Origin: Gymnorhina tibicen
Lineage: Eukaryota > Chordata > Aves > Passeriformes > Artamidae
Assembly: GCA_013399875.1 (NCBI GenBank)
Contig: VXAZ01004634.1
Span: 124,001-188,000, forward strand
DNA: 64,000 bases
Reading direction: 5' to 3'
The notes beneath the pieces are model-generated. The model had not been told where the DNA came from. It did not search any database and worked only from the letters and a program-made list of their open reading frames with translations. Made by a program: the position numbers and the translations under genes. Positions 26,701 through 40,300 of this stretch are shown piece by piece. Every line of letters starts with the position of its first letter. Positions within the stretch are counted from its first letter, which is position 1.

Positions 26701-29700
26701 ACGCTGCACTCTGCTCATCTGCCAAGGCAATTTTAAATGCAATTTTGCACAAGCTCATGCATTTCTCCTGTGGCTAACCCCTGAAGTGACAGTGGCATTC
26801 TTAAAATACAGTAAGACCTCAGGATTTTGAGGCAGCCCAAGCATTTCTGCCACCCACCAAAACATAATCTTGAGGGAGCAAAGAGGAAAAATAAAATGTG
26901 TGCTTTGCAATTGTTCTCAAGAACAACACACAGCAGTGAGATCTCAGGAATGGCTGAGCCACATCTTTAAGTTAGACTGGTATGAGCAGGTCAGGCCTAC
27001 AGAACCTGCTAAATTATTGCATTTCCTACAAAATTATGCAATAGAATTTCTTCTTCCTGTAGTCATATACGAGTACACAGACTAGAAGACACATTTGACA
27101 TTTAAGGAGATGCTGTGCATAAAAATAAAGTACACATCAACTAGACACACATATTGAGATCCAGATTTTAGAATTTTAAACTGAGTTAGGCCACCTACAA
27201 TTTACTCCCAGGGGCTCTCTTTACTGGGCTTACAGTGTTAATTTCATTTTTGGCTTTAAAAACCAGACAAAAAACCCAAGGAACACTGGACTATATTCAC
27301 AGCACACACAACTTGACATTGTTCTCTCTGTCACACACCACAAAAGAACTGGAGTCTCGTCTTTTAAGTGCATTTCCATTGCTTGCATGTATGAGTTGGT
27401 TTGTATGATTCACAGCATCTAAACATTTTGTATATGTGACATGTTAAGTTATAGTCATCACACACAGAGTCACGTGGAAACACAGACTGGTAACCTGGTT
27501 CTTACTTTCAGCACTGAGTTCTGCCCTGGTATCTGAAAGCAGTCCTTGTGGTAAGGTATTCTGTGACTGCTGTCCTCAGTTTTAGCCATGTAAAAGTTAC
27601 ATGCCTGGACAAGGACAGTTTAGACTTCTGTCATCAAACTATATGGGGAAAAAAAACCACCTGAGAAGCAGCTTGAGAGGCTAAAAAAGCCAATTTGTCT
27701 AGACAACAACCTTAGTAAAAGCAGCATAGGATGGGCAAGGAAATGTCCCAAAGACTCAGGAAATACATCTTTGCACTGACTACCATCAGTTAAGGCCAGA
27801 CACAGAAATGTCAAGACACCTCATACTTAAGTGATGTCAAATACTAGGCTGAATGTTGGTTCCCCCAGAGCACAGAATCTGGGTAGCAAAGCTTCCTTGT
27901 ACAAAATAGCCTTACCTGTCATTTTCAAAATCAGCAAAAGTTTCATTGGTTTCAATATATCCTGCATAAAATAACTCTTGGTATAGATGCGGTGCTGACA
28001 GGTCAAGTACCCACGGCACAAAATCTCGTAGGAGGAACTTCCTAGCTGATCTTCAATTAAAAAAAAAAAGAAGAAGAAAGGTGCTTTGTGGATGCAGTGG
28101 ATGCACTGTGCTCCCAGGTTGGTAGTGGCAACTTCTAGCACTACCCCCCATACACGTGTGTGTACACAATATGAATTCCATTAGTACCACTGTAACTAGC
28201 AGAATGCTAGAACTAGCACAAGGGTTTTGTGCTGTGCAATTCTATTGTCTCAATCTTTCAGTCCTTACAGGACAGTTACTGACATGATTTTGACCAGAAC
28301 TGTTCCATCCCGTGCCCAGGTAACACTTCAGGAGTTATTCTGGAGCGGGGGTCCCTCCTATCAGAACTTGCAACTACGGATGTGGTTCAGCTCTGGCAAC
28401 TGAATGATCCTGGGCACTGTTTACTAGAACATACATGTGCTAGAAATTTGCCACTTAAGAATTCAACTTAAATTTTCTCATTTTAGACAGTTGACTGTTA
28501 CTCCACCTTATTTCTGCAGTGCTTGATTCTCTGATGACGGACTGCTGTGCAGAAACCCGGTCATACAGCTGAAAGGCATGGGTTATAAAATTCTTCTACA
28601 GCAAGGGAAGCAGAACCTGGTAGACAGTGGGACTGCCCAGGAGCTAAAGGTCACTAAACTACACGGTTATTGCATGTGACTAAGAAATAATCCTACTCTC
28701 CAAGAGAAAACTGCAACACCAAACATATGTTAATTGGAAGCAACACAGTGTGGGAGTAGCAGAAGCAAGCAGAAAGATCACTTTGTTACCAACACCTGCT
28801 CCTAGAAGAGGTCAAAATCTCTTGAGGCTTTTAGAGACTATTTTCTGCCCAAATAATTGAAGAAAATATCTAACTTGATCTTACCTTTATGGAGAAAATT
28901 CATTATGCTCCATGAAAATGAAAGAAGAAATGACTTAGTAGCAGCTATTATGCAGCCTTTTCTAAAGCTGTCAGTTATAAAGCACATAGATGCATATTTA
29001 TACACACCATTTTCTTGAAGAAATTGTGTCTGTGCTTTTTTTATGGGTATAGACAAATTGTACCCTAATAAGTGAGTGAGAAACTGTGGGGATTAAAGGA
29101 AAGTCTACACTCTCAGTTGCAGTTTGGGCAAAATGCAAAGTGCTTGTTGATGGAGTCAAGAATGAGAAGTCATTACCACTGTCAGAGAGTTAAATACGCT
29201 CAGTTATTCAGGAGATTGGGCTTTGCCTTTAAGTTTCACTTCCACACCACCAGACTGAGGGGAGTACAAGCTGCTTGCAGCCACCTGCACCAGACCTAAA
29301 CTCTTGGTGCAAGAACACACACACACCTCAGAGTGATCCTTGGGGCAGCATGTTCACCTAGCTAGAGCATCCATCCATGGACTGCAAAAGGAGCTAGGCC
29401 AAGCACCCAGCTGTGCACCAAACTAGCTTTAGAGATACCCAGATTCCCTCTTTTAGCTAAGGTGGGAGGTGACGAGTCAGAAACCACAATTATGCCCAGA
29501 ACTGTGGCAGGAGGTCTCCAGGCCGCAGGCTGTACTTGTTCCAAAGGACTGAGAGGCAGAAAAGCACAGGGAAAAGTCACTATGAAGAATCACAGGAAAC
29601 ACATTCATTTAAAATATCTATTGAAATTACAAATTAAACTCTCCAATATGATTCAAAGTACAAAACACCACATTAAAAGGCATTCAACAGCTCCTTTATA

Positions 29701-30592
29701 CATCACAGTGTTAGTGGCACAAAATGCACTTACATTTCAAATACATCAACAGAACTATTTTTACACTGGTCAAATACATTATTTATACATATGCATGACT
29801 CCTTCACGCTTATCCCTATACAAGTTTAAAATATGTACCATGTACCTGTACCTAATGTTCCTGGAATTCTTATAAGATAGACACAAATCAAAGCAATTAT
29901 GAAGACCACAGGGCTCTAAACACAAACAGCATGCCTTACTTAGTACAAGTGCATTAGCAATTAAGGGCTGATGCAGGCTTTTTTGATGTCCTTAATATCA
30001 CTGTCATCAACAACTGTAATTTACTTGTTTTCCTCAGGCTTTTAGATTATGTACATGAAATGTACAAACTTTGGTTTTAAAAAAGCAAACCTGCACAAAG
30101 GTTTATGCATGCTGCACCTCACTGGGATGATAATGGCCTGCATTAAAAAAATTTATTTCTATACAGTAAAAGGCCTACAGATGAAATGCACAGAACTTCA
30201 TTTTAATCTTCCTGCCCGTAACAATTTTTTAAAAAAAGAACTTCGTATTTTTCTGACCTATGGATATTTTATCCTGTCAGCTCCATAAATGAGAGCTTTT
30301 CACTAATCTTGATTGTTTTCTGCATGTCAGGAGCTCAACTGTAAACTGAGAGTTGATCCAGTCAGCTGTTATTTGGGATTTTGCCTAACTTATGCATCAG
30401 AGTATCTGAGGAAAGATCATGCTTCTTAGTATGTGGGGACAGCATCCTAAATTCTTGACATGCTAAAGTCAGTAGTAGGAGGCTTCAGGATGAATGCCAA
30501 CATGAATAAAACTGAAATATTAACATAAAACTACAGTAATCTTTTATATATAATTGTTCATCACAAACTTTTGAAGATCGTCAAAACCAATG
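20738..30592. other. long intergenic stretch, no gene seen
   Basis: Nearly 10 kb of mixed-composition non-coding DNA. Open frames are short and show no domain, splice-consistent chain or conservation I can recognise. Only the CpG patch at 26.5 kb and a C-rich run at 25250-25271 stand out. Confidence 0.6.
26461..26575. promoter_or_regulatory. small CpG-rich patch in the intergenic region
   Basis: Local cluster of CpG and GC (GGCGATCGGCGGCTGCTCCC, CTCGCGGCAGCACCGCTCAC) in AT-rich DNA. No repeat or exon explains it; a regulatory element or non-coding transcript start is possible. Confidence 0.3.
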
Positions 30593-30718
30593 AATTTGCC
30601 CTCACAGCCCTCCTGAGGTAAACACTGGTCCATTCACTTAAAAGATGGTTAAATTGAGATAAAAGTTGGTAAGTGACTTGTCCAGTGTCTCAGGGGAAAA
30701 CCCAACACTACCACCACT
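30593..30718 (+). mobile_element. MIR-like SINE fragment
   Basis: TTGCCCTCACAGCCCTCCTG, AGATGGTTAAATTGAGATAA and GGTAAGTGACTTGTCCAG follow the order of the MIR core and 3' segment (CTCACA..TGAGGTA, GATG..AAACTGAG, GTTAAGTAACTTGCCC). It is diverged, as expected for an ancient amniote SINE. Confidence 0.5.
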
Positions 30719-30879
30719 GAAGGTGAAATGGGCTGTGCTCCTGATCTCTCTCAGGACTGGCTTCAGCCCAGCTAATGGCCAGCCTAGGGAGATGCACAGC
30801 CTCTGGAGCTGGGACTCCACACTCGCTAGACATGACACCACATGACACCCCAGAAGAACATGCAGATGATGTACTGTTA

Positions 30880-30985
30880 CAAACTCCATCAAACAGCATT
30901 ACTAACAGGCCATTCACTCAAGAGCTGGACTTGATCCTTGTGGGTCCTTTCAACTCAGAATATTCTATGATTCTGTGTGAATATA
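30880..30985 (+). mobile_element. short CR1 3' tail
   Basis: GGACTTGATCCTTGTGGGTC followed by TTCTATGATTCTGTGTG matches the CR1 3' end in plus orientation. The left boundary is approximate. Confidence 0.75.
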
Positions 30986-33900
30986 CACCCTGTAAATAAT
31001 AGCATAACCATAAAAATGCAACGGAAATCATGCTGTGATACTTATTTTTCTGGTTCAAACCTAAAAATCCATAGCTGTTTTAACAGATTTTCATTTGAAA
31101 AGAAGAAGAAACAAACATTCCCTTTCCCATGGCAGGGGTTTTAAATGTTAGGGTTTAAATTATGTATTTACAATTCAGTTTTGGGGTATTCAATGTCACA
31201 GTATCAACATAAGCTGTAACATAAAAGCACCCTGAACTTAATACATCACCACCAAAAGTTGCTACTTTGGAACCAAATCAGCATTAAAAATAAAAATAGT
31301 AGTAATAATAATATTAACAATAATAAAAACAAACAAAAAATCCCCGAGAATACAGATGGAATGACATTTAGCAAACCTGAAAAGACTAGGTAGGTATCTG
31401 GTAAATATATGTAGGCATACAGTCTATTCCAACAGCCAGGATGTGAAACAAGAGCTGTGTCATTGAAATGGCCAGTAGAAATTCAAGTATGTTGAGATCA
31501 GAGAAATACTGACAGAGTTTTCTGATTATACATAATGATACCTGTGAGTTTCAATTATAAATTATCATTTAAAAAATTCTGTATTTGCAAAGAACTTTTT
31601 TCTCTTTCCTTTTTCTTTTAAATCTGGAAATGCATTAATTTTGACATTAACTGGCTGCCCAGCACTTTGGAAAATTTTTGCTGTATTTCCACATAAAATC
31701 TCTAAGAAAGGCACAGAGAAAATAAACCTCATCATACCAGGGCACTCAATACTGTTCACAGGCCACTGAACCTCTCCTGTTTACTATGATCCCAGTAGGA
31801 GAACTGGTCATCAGTCACAGCCACAATACGGCAAAATCCCTCTGTGCCCCCAGGTAGAAAATTAATAACCCATGAAGTCTTTACATCCTATTATCCAGGG
31901 TTTCTTTCTCCAGGTAAACAGAATTACAGGGCCAAGGAGAAAGGGCATAGTTCAAGCTTTCCTGCAGGAAGCTCTCCTTTGCAGAAGGGTTTCCATTAAT
32001 TCTGCATAATGAAGCTGTGACTCAGGACAACTCAGGTGTGTGGCTTGGGATCCCTCTGGGAGATGGACTGAGCTGATGCCAGAGCCAGAGGGAGAGAAGC
32101 ACTTCCCTGCCCACTGAAGTCAGCAGTGCTTCACACCCCCCTGGGAGCTGGCAAACGGATCAAATGCACTACCCAGACTTCCCTATGGATATTTTTAACA
32201 ACTACGCCATTTTTAGTAATAAAGATAGCTAAAATACTAAAAATACTCAGATAACAAAATATCTGAACTGTGCATTGCCATAAACAATCTGAAGGTATCA
32301 CAAGGAGTTCAGATTTGCTGGAAAACAGCTATCTTTTTTATTCACATTACAGAGGCTGAACTCATTAAAATCACGCCAAGTAAGTGAAATTCAGATAATC
32401 TCCACCTCCTAGAGCTAAAATCTCTGGTTATATACAGTTTGAATTTGGATAGCACTGAACTTGGAAGATAAGGGAGAAGAAAAGTTTTATAAAAAGAAAT
32501 TGGCCCTTTTCAAAACTGTGCCCTACAATATTTTTATTGAACAGATAGACAGTATAAAACAAAAGATAATAAGGATAATTTTTTTATGGTTGAGCTATGA
32601 AAACATATTCCCAGCCTGTGACAGCAGCCAGAAGCAGATGCATTTAAGGATCTTAAGACATTTTCAGTGTAAAGTTATGCTGGCTTCAAGATATTCATCC
32701 ATCTCAGCACACTGCCGATGCACAGAAATAAATGATGAAGAAAAAATGCAGTAAAACTTCAGTCCACAAGCCATTCAAAAGAATGTTTTCCTTCAGTACT
32801 ACAGACATACACATTGTTTCAGGTGCTTCATATTTCACGGCAAGAAGTTATTAGTCAAATTCCTGTAGGCTTTAAAATCAGAGCAAAATGGTTTTCAACG
32901 AAATATTTTTAAAGAGAAACCTCAATGATGTAGTATGTTGAATAGCACACTTTACTACCCTGAAAATACAGCACTGAATTCTGCAAAACTATCAAGTGAT
33001 TAGTTCTCAAATAAAAACTTACCACAGTATTGTCATTAACACAATACACCACATATCATACAATATTAACTCTGAAAATGGGCTAAGTAGTTTAAATGCA
33101 AAGTACAATTCCCACAAATATCCCAGGCATTTTCATATTAACTACAGGGATAACCATGATGTGTTTTTATATTTAAAAGGAAAGACTCATTGATAACCCA
33201 AGAGTCTGCTAAATAGTAATGTTAGTCCTGTATTTTTTAATAATTCTCCTAAAGACAGAAGCAAGCTATCCTGAATTTCCAAAATATTTCAATAGCACAG
33301 CTATTTACACATTTGGTTTAAATAGGATTATACATATATATATCTCTATGTATCTATAAAAAGATTAAGATACCTGGATTAGAAGTTACATAGCCCTATA
33401 AGTGTAGCAGAACCCTAAACAACAGCAAAAAATAACAATTCAGAAAAACACTAGTGGTCCAGGGGTAATCAATACCATCAATGTATTTTTAAAAGAAACT
33501 TGATTAAATAGCAGGTTTGTGTCACCACTCAACCTTTCAGCTTCATCAATTAATTTTAAAATGTAGCTTTTAACCAAACAAATTTCTTTTAAGACTTTAT
33601 AAAATTCATGGAAGGCAGTAGGACCAACTTGTCCCTCTGATCTTCCCAAAATTTCAAGAAAGGCATAGGACGGCCTATATGCACCTTGCTAATTTTGTTA
33701 TACTCGGAAAAATAGGTACTAAAAAGGACATTGTGATGGCTTTAACAAAAACACGTGTAATAAAGTCACACGAAGTTGACTATCTGATTTAAATGATAGG
33801 CGACTTAAACATATGTAGGAGTAAGACACCAAATTTGGAAGCAAACAGATATGCAGAAGTTTGTATGCTTTTTCAGCTTGGTTTGCTGATGTCATTCAGT

Positions 33901-34208
33901 ACAATTCCCAGTCCACCAGCAGGGCAGCACCAACTTTTTTTATTATATTTAGCAGTATCACCTCTTCATTTCAGATAGCTACTCAAGTCTGTGGTCTCCC
34001 TTTAGCACCAAACTTGCCTTCTATTACCCTCCTTGTCTATTATCAAGTGATCTGTACAACAGTAGTAACAACAGTTCCTGGAATCAAGACTGTGTCAATG
34101 AAAAGCAGAATGGGGCATGTAAGGCTACAGCAATGTAAGTGCAAGAAGGAAACATAACAGCAACAGTAAAATCAAAACATGTTGTGATGAGTCCAATCTT
34201 CTCCCAGT

Positions 34209-34340
34209 CTAGGTAGGTAGAGGGTCATCATCTCCTTTATTACATTTGCACTTGCAGCACAGAACAAATGGTGTGGCAAGTAGAAGGAAAGGGGAGGCCA
34301 CCAAAAGTAGAAGACCAAATCCTGCAAAAATGCCTACTAC
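34209..34340 (-). CDS. RNF144A: RNF144A last coding exon, residues 250-292 (membrane anchor, stop)
   Basis: Acceptor TTTCTCTTACAG, then 43 codons and TAG at 34211-34209. It encodes a hydrophobic helix ([18 protein letters not shown] and following), a cysteine/lysine cluster (CCKCKCNK) and the terminal acidic GDDDPLPT. In the family this helix places the enzyme on membranes and supports self-association. Confidence 0.97.
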   Translation of the reverse strand, partial: VVGIFAGFGLLLLVASPFLLLATPFVLCCKCKCNKGDDDPLPT

Positions 34341-37300
34341 CTGTAAGAGAAAGGGATAGCACTGTGTCAGTGTCAATTCTGTGATTCTGTGTCTGCTGAC
34401 ACCATTGCATCATCTGTGTCCATCAAAAAGACCTCAGCAAATGCCACTGACCTTATCAGAGCCAGGACTCCCCCACGTGTATACTACAGTCAGTTCCTGT
34501 GATCAGTAAATGTGAGTGAAAGCAGAGTGTGAATTTTCATGTTTTATGGCTCCAGTCAAACTGTGCCACACAACTGTTTCATCATACAAAGTGATGCAGA
34601 TGGCTATCTGCCTTTTTTGAATTTTCCTGTATCTCAAACAAATAATGAAGCAAATCACTACTTTTTTCCTTGGTCAAACCTAAATACTAAATATTGGAAT
34701 CAAGGCTACAAGAAAGTTAAGACTTCCACTTTCAGGTGCTCCCTTTTTTTCTAGAGAAAGCTTCAAGAAGAATTAGTCAAGGTGTTGGTGGTGTTCAGAG
34801 AATTTGGGAATACTCCCACAAATGTCCCACCAGCCTGCCCACTACCTTGGGAATTTCAGTCACAGATTACAAACACTATGGGCTATAGGAGGACTTTGCA
34901 TATACATTGTTTTTTTGCAGTCAGACCTGAGCTCAGCTGTCTGCTTCGGGGAACAAGATCTAACTCTCAGTGCATCTTTTTCATTGAAACTTACTGATCA
35001 CCTCCTTCCCAGCATGAGCAGAGGACCATACTTACCCATCTGGTCAACGTGACAAAGTAGTAATTTCTACAGAGCGTGAATTTGGAAAATTATTTAAAAA
35101 CATTCAAGTTGAGCTTCACTGCCTGAGAAGTTTCCCATTTGCTACACACAACTCTAAGAGTGATGCTGCAACAATATGCCCACAAATTATTTGAGAAAAT
35201 AATTTAGATTTATTCACATGAGAGTGTCTGTGAATAATTTTGAATAATGAGGGCAAAAGTGGAATGCTAATGCAATAGAAAAATCTCACAGCAGAAGGCA
35301 AAATGAAATTAAGAGTGCAGCACTCATTAAGGATTCTTCTAGTCAGGGCTAGATACGCCACTCCAATTAGCTGGCAAATATTAAATTAGCCATGGTATAG
35401 ATGGGACGATGCAGTACCATTTTTGCTGGCCACGGATAATTTGGTGTTGATGATCTTGCACATGGTCTGGAGTTGTGCTGGCACGAATTCCGGCGGTGGG
35501 AGCGCCGGGCAGCCGCGGGAGATGGCGCTGTGGGACAGCGCTCCCGGCGCACACCCACCCACCCTGATCAGCATTCCGGCTCCTGCTGCCCAGCCACGAG
35601 GAGCCCGAACTGCTTTGCTCTAACGATTTTATTTCTTCTCAGCAGCAATTTCTTTTTCAGCTTCAGAGGTGGGCACGTTTCATAACTCATTCTCTTTTTT
35701 TTGGTGGTGCTGACAATCTGATGCAACTTCTACTAATCTTTGCATTTATTTTCCAGAAACCAAAGTTAAATTCTCATCTTTAAAAACCATGAGCTGCAAC
35801 TATTGCCATGCTGCTCTTTGCAGCCCAGGCTGAGTGCACTGGTCAGACAGAGCCAAGCTAGAAATTGGCAATTTAGAGGACCAGACTGACTACTGGTAAT
35901 TAATATAAAACATCTATTTACACCTTCCTTTCAGCCTCAATATTCCATCAAAGAAATAATCAAGTTTCATTGTTTTTGTTTTGCTGGTTTTGGTTTTTGG
36001 TGTGGTTTTTTGTGTGAGTGTTGGGGGGTTTGTTTATTTTTAAGTCAAACTGCCTGCTGAGTATTACTTATTTACTTTTTACTTGGTTCTTTTTCTTCTG
36101 AAGAAATTGCTGCCCTACTAGGCATCAAGCCATTTTCTCTGGCCAAAACAAATATTTTTTTAAACCCACAAACAGCAAACCAAAGACTCACCTCAATTTC
36201 CTTGGATAAATCTAAGAAGAAACTTAACAACTTACTCAAAGTTAACATAAGGAAACAATTGCAGTGTTGATTTGGCTTCAGTGGGTTTAGCAGAATTATA
36301 TCCTGACTAGTAGTGAATTATCACCTTCTTTCTCAACAATGACCATATCATCAAACATTCTGTATATCAAACATATTTACACAAACTGCAGTGGCTTAGA
36401 GCATATTCCAAATATCAGATTAATCACCTCATACTACAGGTTTATCAAGTAAGCTTAATGTACCCACACACTTCCTGAGATACCATTGGCTAATCCAAGC
36501 AAAACCCAGTCCACAGCTCAGACACCAAGTGGTGTGGGTGGAAGGAGAGGGGTGAGACTCTTCTCCTTTTATTTCAGTTTAGCTGTTTATCCAGACTTGA
36601 TGATTATTCTATAGACTTGGGGTTTTTGCTCACATGGAAAGAAATCTGTACTTCAAGAAAAGTACTTCATCTGAAGCTAAGGTAGCTTTTTCCAGGCACA
36701 CAGTTAATTTAGGAAGAGATGACTCAGATACTCAGATGTCCCCATATCTCTGAAGTGACTGTAAAGGCAGGAGATTGGACCAACTCACACATGAGCATTT
36801 ATACTGCATGCATCAAAGTGCTGCATAGAGCTCTTTTATTACCAGCATTCCTGCTGAGTCTAGCAACACTGAATCTAGAGTACAAGAGGTATTCCCACAC
36901 TCTCTGCAACTGTCATTTTGAATCTGTGTTTGAAACTACTGACAAACCGTCAGGGTTACTTTCTATCCAACCTACAGCAATGAGTCAGAGTCCATAGCAA
37001 GATAATGACTGTATTCAGGTTAATTCCTTTCCAGTTCTGGATCTAGAGCTAAAAATGCCTTGCAGGAAGAGCTTCCTTGTAAATAATATTGATGGTGGCA
37101 ACCTAGTTCGCCCTCCAAATTTAGTGAGAACATACCTGGACTGGCACTGAACTGGCTCTGCAAACATATCTTTTCTGGTTCTCCGTGGCGTTTTGCCAAG
37201 GATGGTCTTCTCTTAGGAGAGCTAATTGTCCCACTCCAAGCTACTGCCCTCTTTTTATCTGCTACGAAAATCAGTTACCATTTGGCACAGAATTTCACTC

Positions 37301-40300
37301 TTAAGGTGTTAAAATAAGGCACTATGACAGCAGTAGACCTGTAGAGAGCTTTTAAAGATCTGAGCTTTACCTGTGTCCTGTGCCAGATAACAGATGCCCT
37401 GGAATGCCCCAGCTTGTTTCGACAAGGTCCTTTGTCATAATGTATAAGGAGAAAATCATCCTACAAAATATTAAATGTGAAGGTAGGCAATAAACAGAAG
37501 TTCTTCAAGTTACAAAATACTGCATCCTGACAGCTTAAACCCAGGAATCACACAGGAAGATAAAAGCAAGCAGATATGGTTGGCCATGTCCAACCTTTCC
37601 AAAGTGCTTTGTTTACAGTTAGGTGTCTTCAAAACCAGGTTTGTTTGGCATGTGTTGTAGATATATAACAAATTCTTCTCCCAAAGCATCTCAAGCTGCA
37701 TATTTAAATGCTAGCATGAAGTTTAGCAAGAGAATCCAAGAAGATAAGACGACCATTACATCCATTTTACACACATACAGAAAGAGCAAAGGAAAATCAG
37801 TACTTGTACTGCAGACTTCCCAAAGTTGGTTCCTTTACCTAGCTGAAGAGCAGAAAGACAATACAGATTTTTGAGATATTATGTCCCTATTGGTCCTGTC
37901 AACCTCTCACAAACCAGTCAGGATAGCAGGCCTAGTTATAAGTGAACACTGCTTTTTTTATCTATGAGAGCATGTGAGAAGCCTGTGACTTCAGGATTGT
38001 TAGTAAAGTATTCAAATGGGACAACCACAGGATTTGAATAGTTGGGAGTAGCTTTCAGGAACCTAATTTCCTTTGCTATTGTTAACAATGTTATAAAGTA
38101 AAACTGATTACATAGAAACAGATGCTGTGTATTGTATATACTCTGATCTGTAGGCATGATAACAGGCTGATTTAAAAAATATATAAACATATGACAGCAG
38201 CAGCTTATAGACCAATAAATTCCTGGTGCTAGGAGAACATTGTATTCTTTCTCCTATGTCAGATCTATTTCTTGTCCCGCAGAATACAAGGAATGGTAAA
38301 CAAATCTGGCTGCTAGTGACATACCACATCTAGTTTTTTAAACTTCCTCAGACTAGAAGCATTGCTAGTCTCATACTGTAATGCCTTCAAGAAAGGCAAC
38401 ATTGAAAAGTCAGTACTGGAAAAAAAAAAAAGCAACACCCCTCCCCATGTTAGGTGCCATGTAAAGATCACGAACAGATTATTGTCATAAAATTTTACTA
38501 TTTAATAATTATTTACTGACTCAGAACAAATGCTAAGTTCACACAGGTCAGACAAGTAAAACAGAGGATACAAATCCTATCAAATTCCCAGCATCAGCTC
38601 TGGTGAGTTACGGCCAGAAGCTAGTGAGCTATTTATTTAATTGATTAAAGAGACAGCTGGATGGCAAAGCAATGAACTTCTAAGCTTCTGAGAGCCAGAG
38701 TGCATTGCATGTACTCACATCAAGAGATTCCAGACAGTACCAGCAAAAGGCATGTTTGCAATTCTTACACATCATTTGGGCACAGCCTTCATCTCGTTCA
38801 ATGTAAACTTTACACTTTGGACAGCGTTTGATTGGAGCATCATCATCTTCCATTTTAAAAACTGAACTGTGGGAGAGAGTGAGAAACTAGTAAAATGTGT
38901 GGCCATGTCAGTTTAGAGAAGAATGTCTAAGAAGTGTGCTATGAAGGCAAGCCTGCTTTTCTGTTTAAAAAAAGAGAAATTTACTAGAGATTCAGGTATT
39001 CAAGTGAGTTTTATTATTCAGATATTATGCCTATACACTACTTTTCAAACATATCTCTAGAAAAAGACATTTAATGACTACAGTGTCTACATAAAGTTAG
39101 GATATTTTCTTTACCACGTCAAAACCAGCTGGTTTTGTTATCTAGTGATACTAATAGATATTAAAGAGTTTTCTTCTGTAATGCATCACATGAGAAGCAG
39201 CTAGCTCACACCTAAATGTTTTGTACATCCTTTTCTCCCCTTTCTTTCTCAGATGAAGAAACAATCCCTTGATTGCACAAAAACCCCAAGCCACATTCCT
39301 TTGCACTGGCGCACCAGGGATAGATTACTTGTCTGTGCCTTTCTTGAGGATTCTCCCTATGAGTTTCCCTCCAAATCAAGAACCCTAAGGTTTTGGTGCA
39401 TGTCATTCTTTCATTCTTTCAGTTAAACTTTGTTAACAGAGTCCTAACAAGTCACTATTCATGAGTTAGGGTCAGCACTGACTCTTCTTGCACAAGTGTG
39501 CAAAACCACAGGTATCCCCTCATGTAATGGGCACAACACAGAGCAATGTTGAAACAGTGGAACAACTTCTATTTCCCTTGAGTAGCTTTCTACTGTATGC
39601 AGGTTTTATGCTAACAACTAAAATGTACCTTAGATGACAACTCCTGCAGCTACTGCCAGTGTGAAATACAAGAATCACTGACGGGGAATCAACAATTTGC
39701 TGGAAAACAGGACTGATGATTGATTGATTTGCCCAATAGCAGAATAAAAGCACACACACTAATTACTAACACTGGGGGTACTAGAGAAAAATGCTTTGTC
39801 TATATAAAATGTATATGAAACTCCAAATGCTGCTAACAGGCACATTACGCTCCAGAATAATGAAAAAACAATTTTTACTTTTACTCAGTGGAGTAAAAAA
39901 AAGCGTGAAATGAAAACTAAAACAACCAAAACACCAAGCAAAAATAGACTGTTATCTTGCCATGAAATTTAGCAGCCTTCAGTTCTTGTCAAGCACACAC
40001 AGAAGCCATGTGCAAAAGTTAGTGTATTTGATCAGGATCTCATCATCTAGCATCCTAGCTAGTCATCTGTTACAGCAAAGCTTGAAAGAAGACAAGCTAT
40101 GAGTAACTAAGTCCAAGGCTGGGCAGGGCTTTAATGATGCCTTGGAGTGCAATGCAATCTTTGAAAAAGCCCAAACATGAAGTGGAACACATGCACAATG
40201 GCCTTTCTTATTCAGTGGCTGCAGTTTGCCACCAGAGACCACTTGAAACAGAACTTAAGATCATAGGCCAAATGTGCAGCAGAGGGGATGATTGACAGGG

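Larger units (their letters stand above)
30100..34208 (-). other. probable RNF144A 3'UTR and downstream flank
   Basis: The DNA after the stop codon is strongly AT-rich and has no coding exon. Minus-strand AATAAA signals (TTTATT on the plus strand) lie at 33939-33944, 32533-32538, 32337-32342 and 30152-30157; any could set the transcript end. The extent is inference, and the left limit is drawn at the most distal of these signals. A MIR-like and a CR1 fragment (30.6-31.0 kb) would lie within the longest form. Confidence 0.35.

Noticed and set aside
34369..34395. ATTCTGTGATTCTGTG motif like a CR1 tail
   Set aside because: Only the terminal octamer-like repeat is present, without the CR1 body, and it is too close to the RNF144A exon to call.
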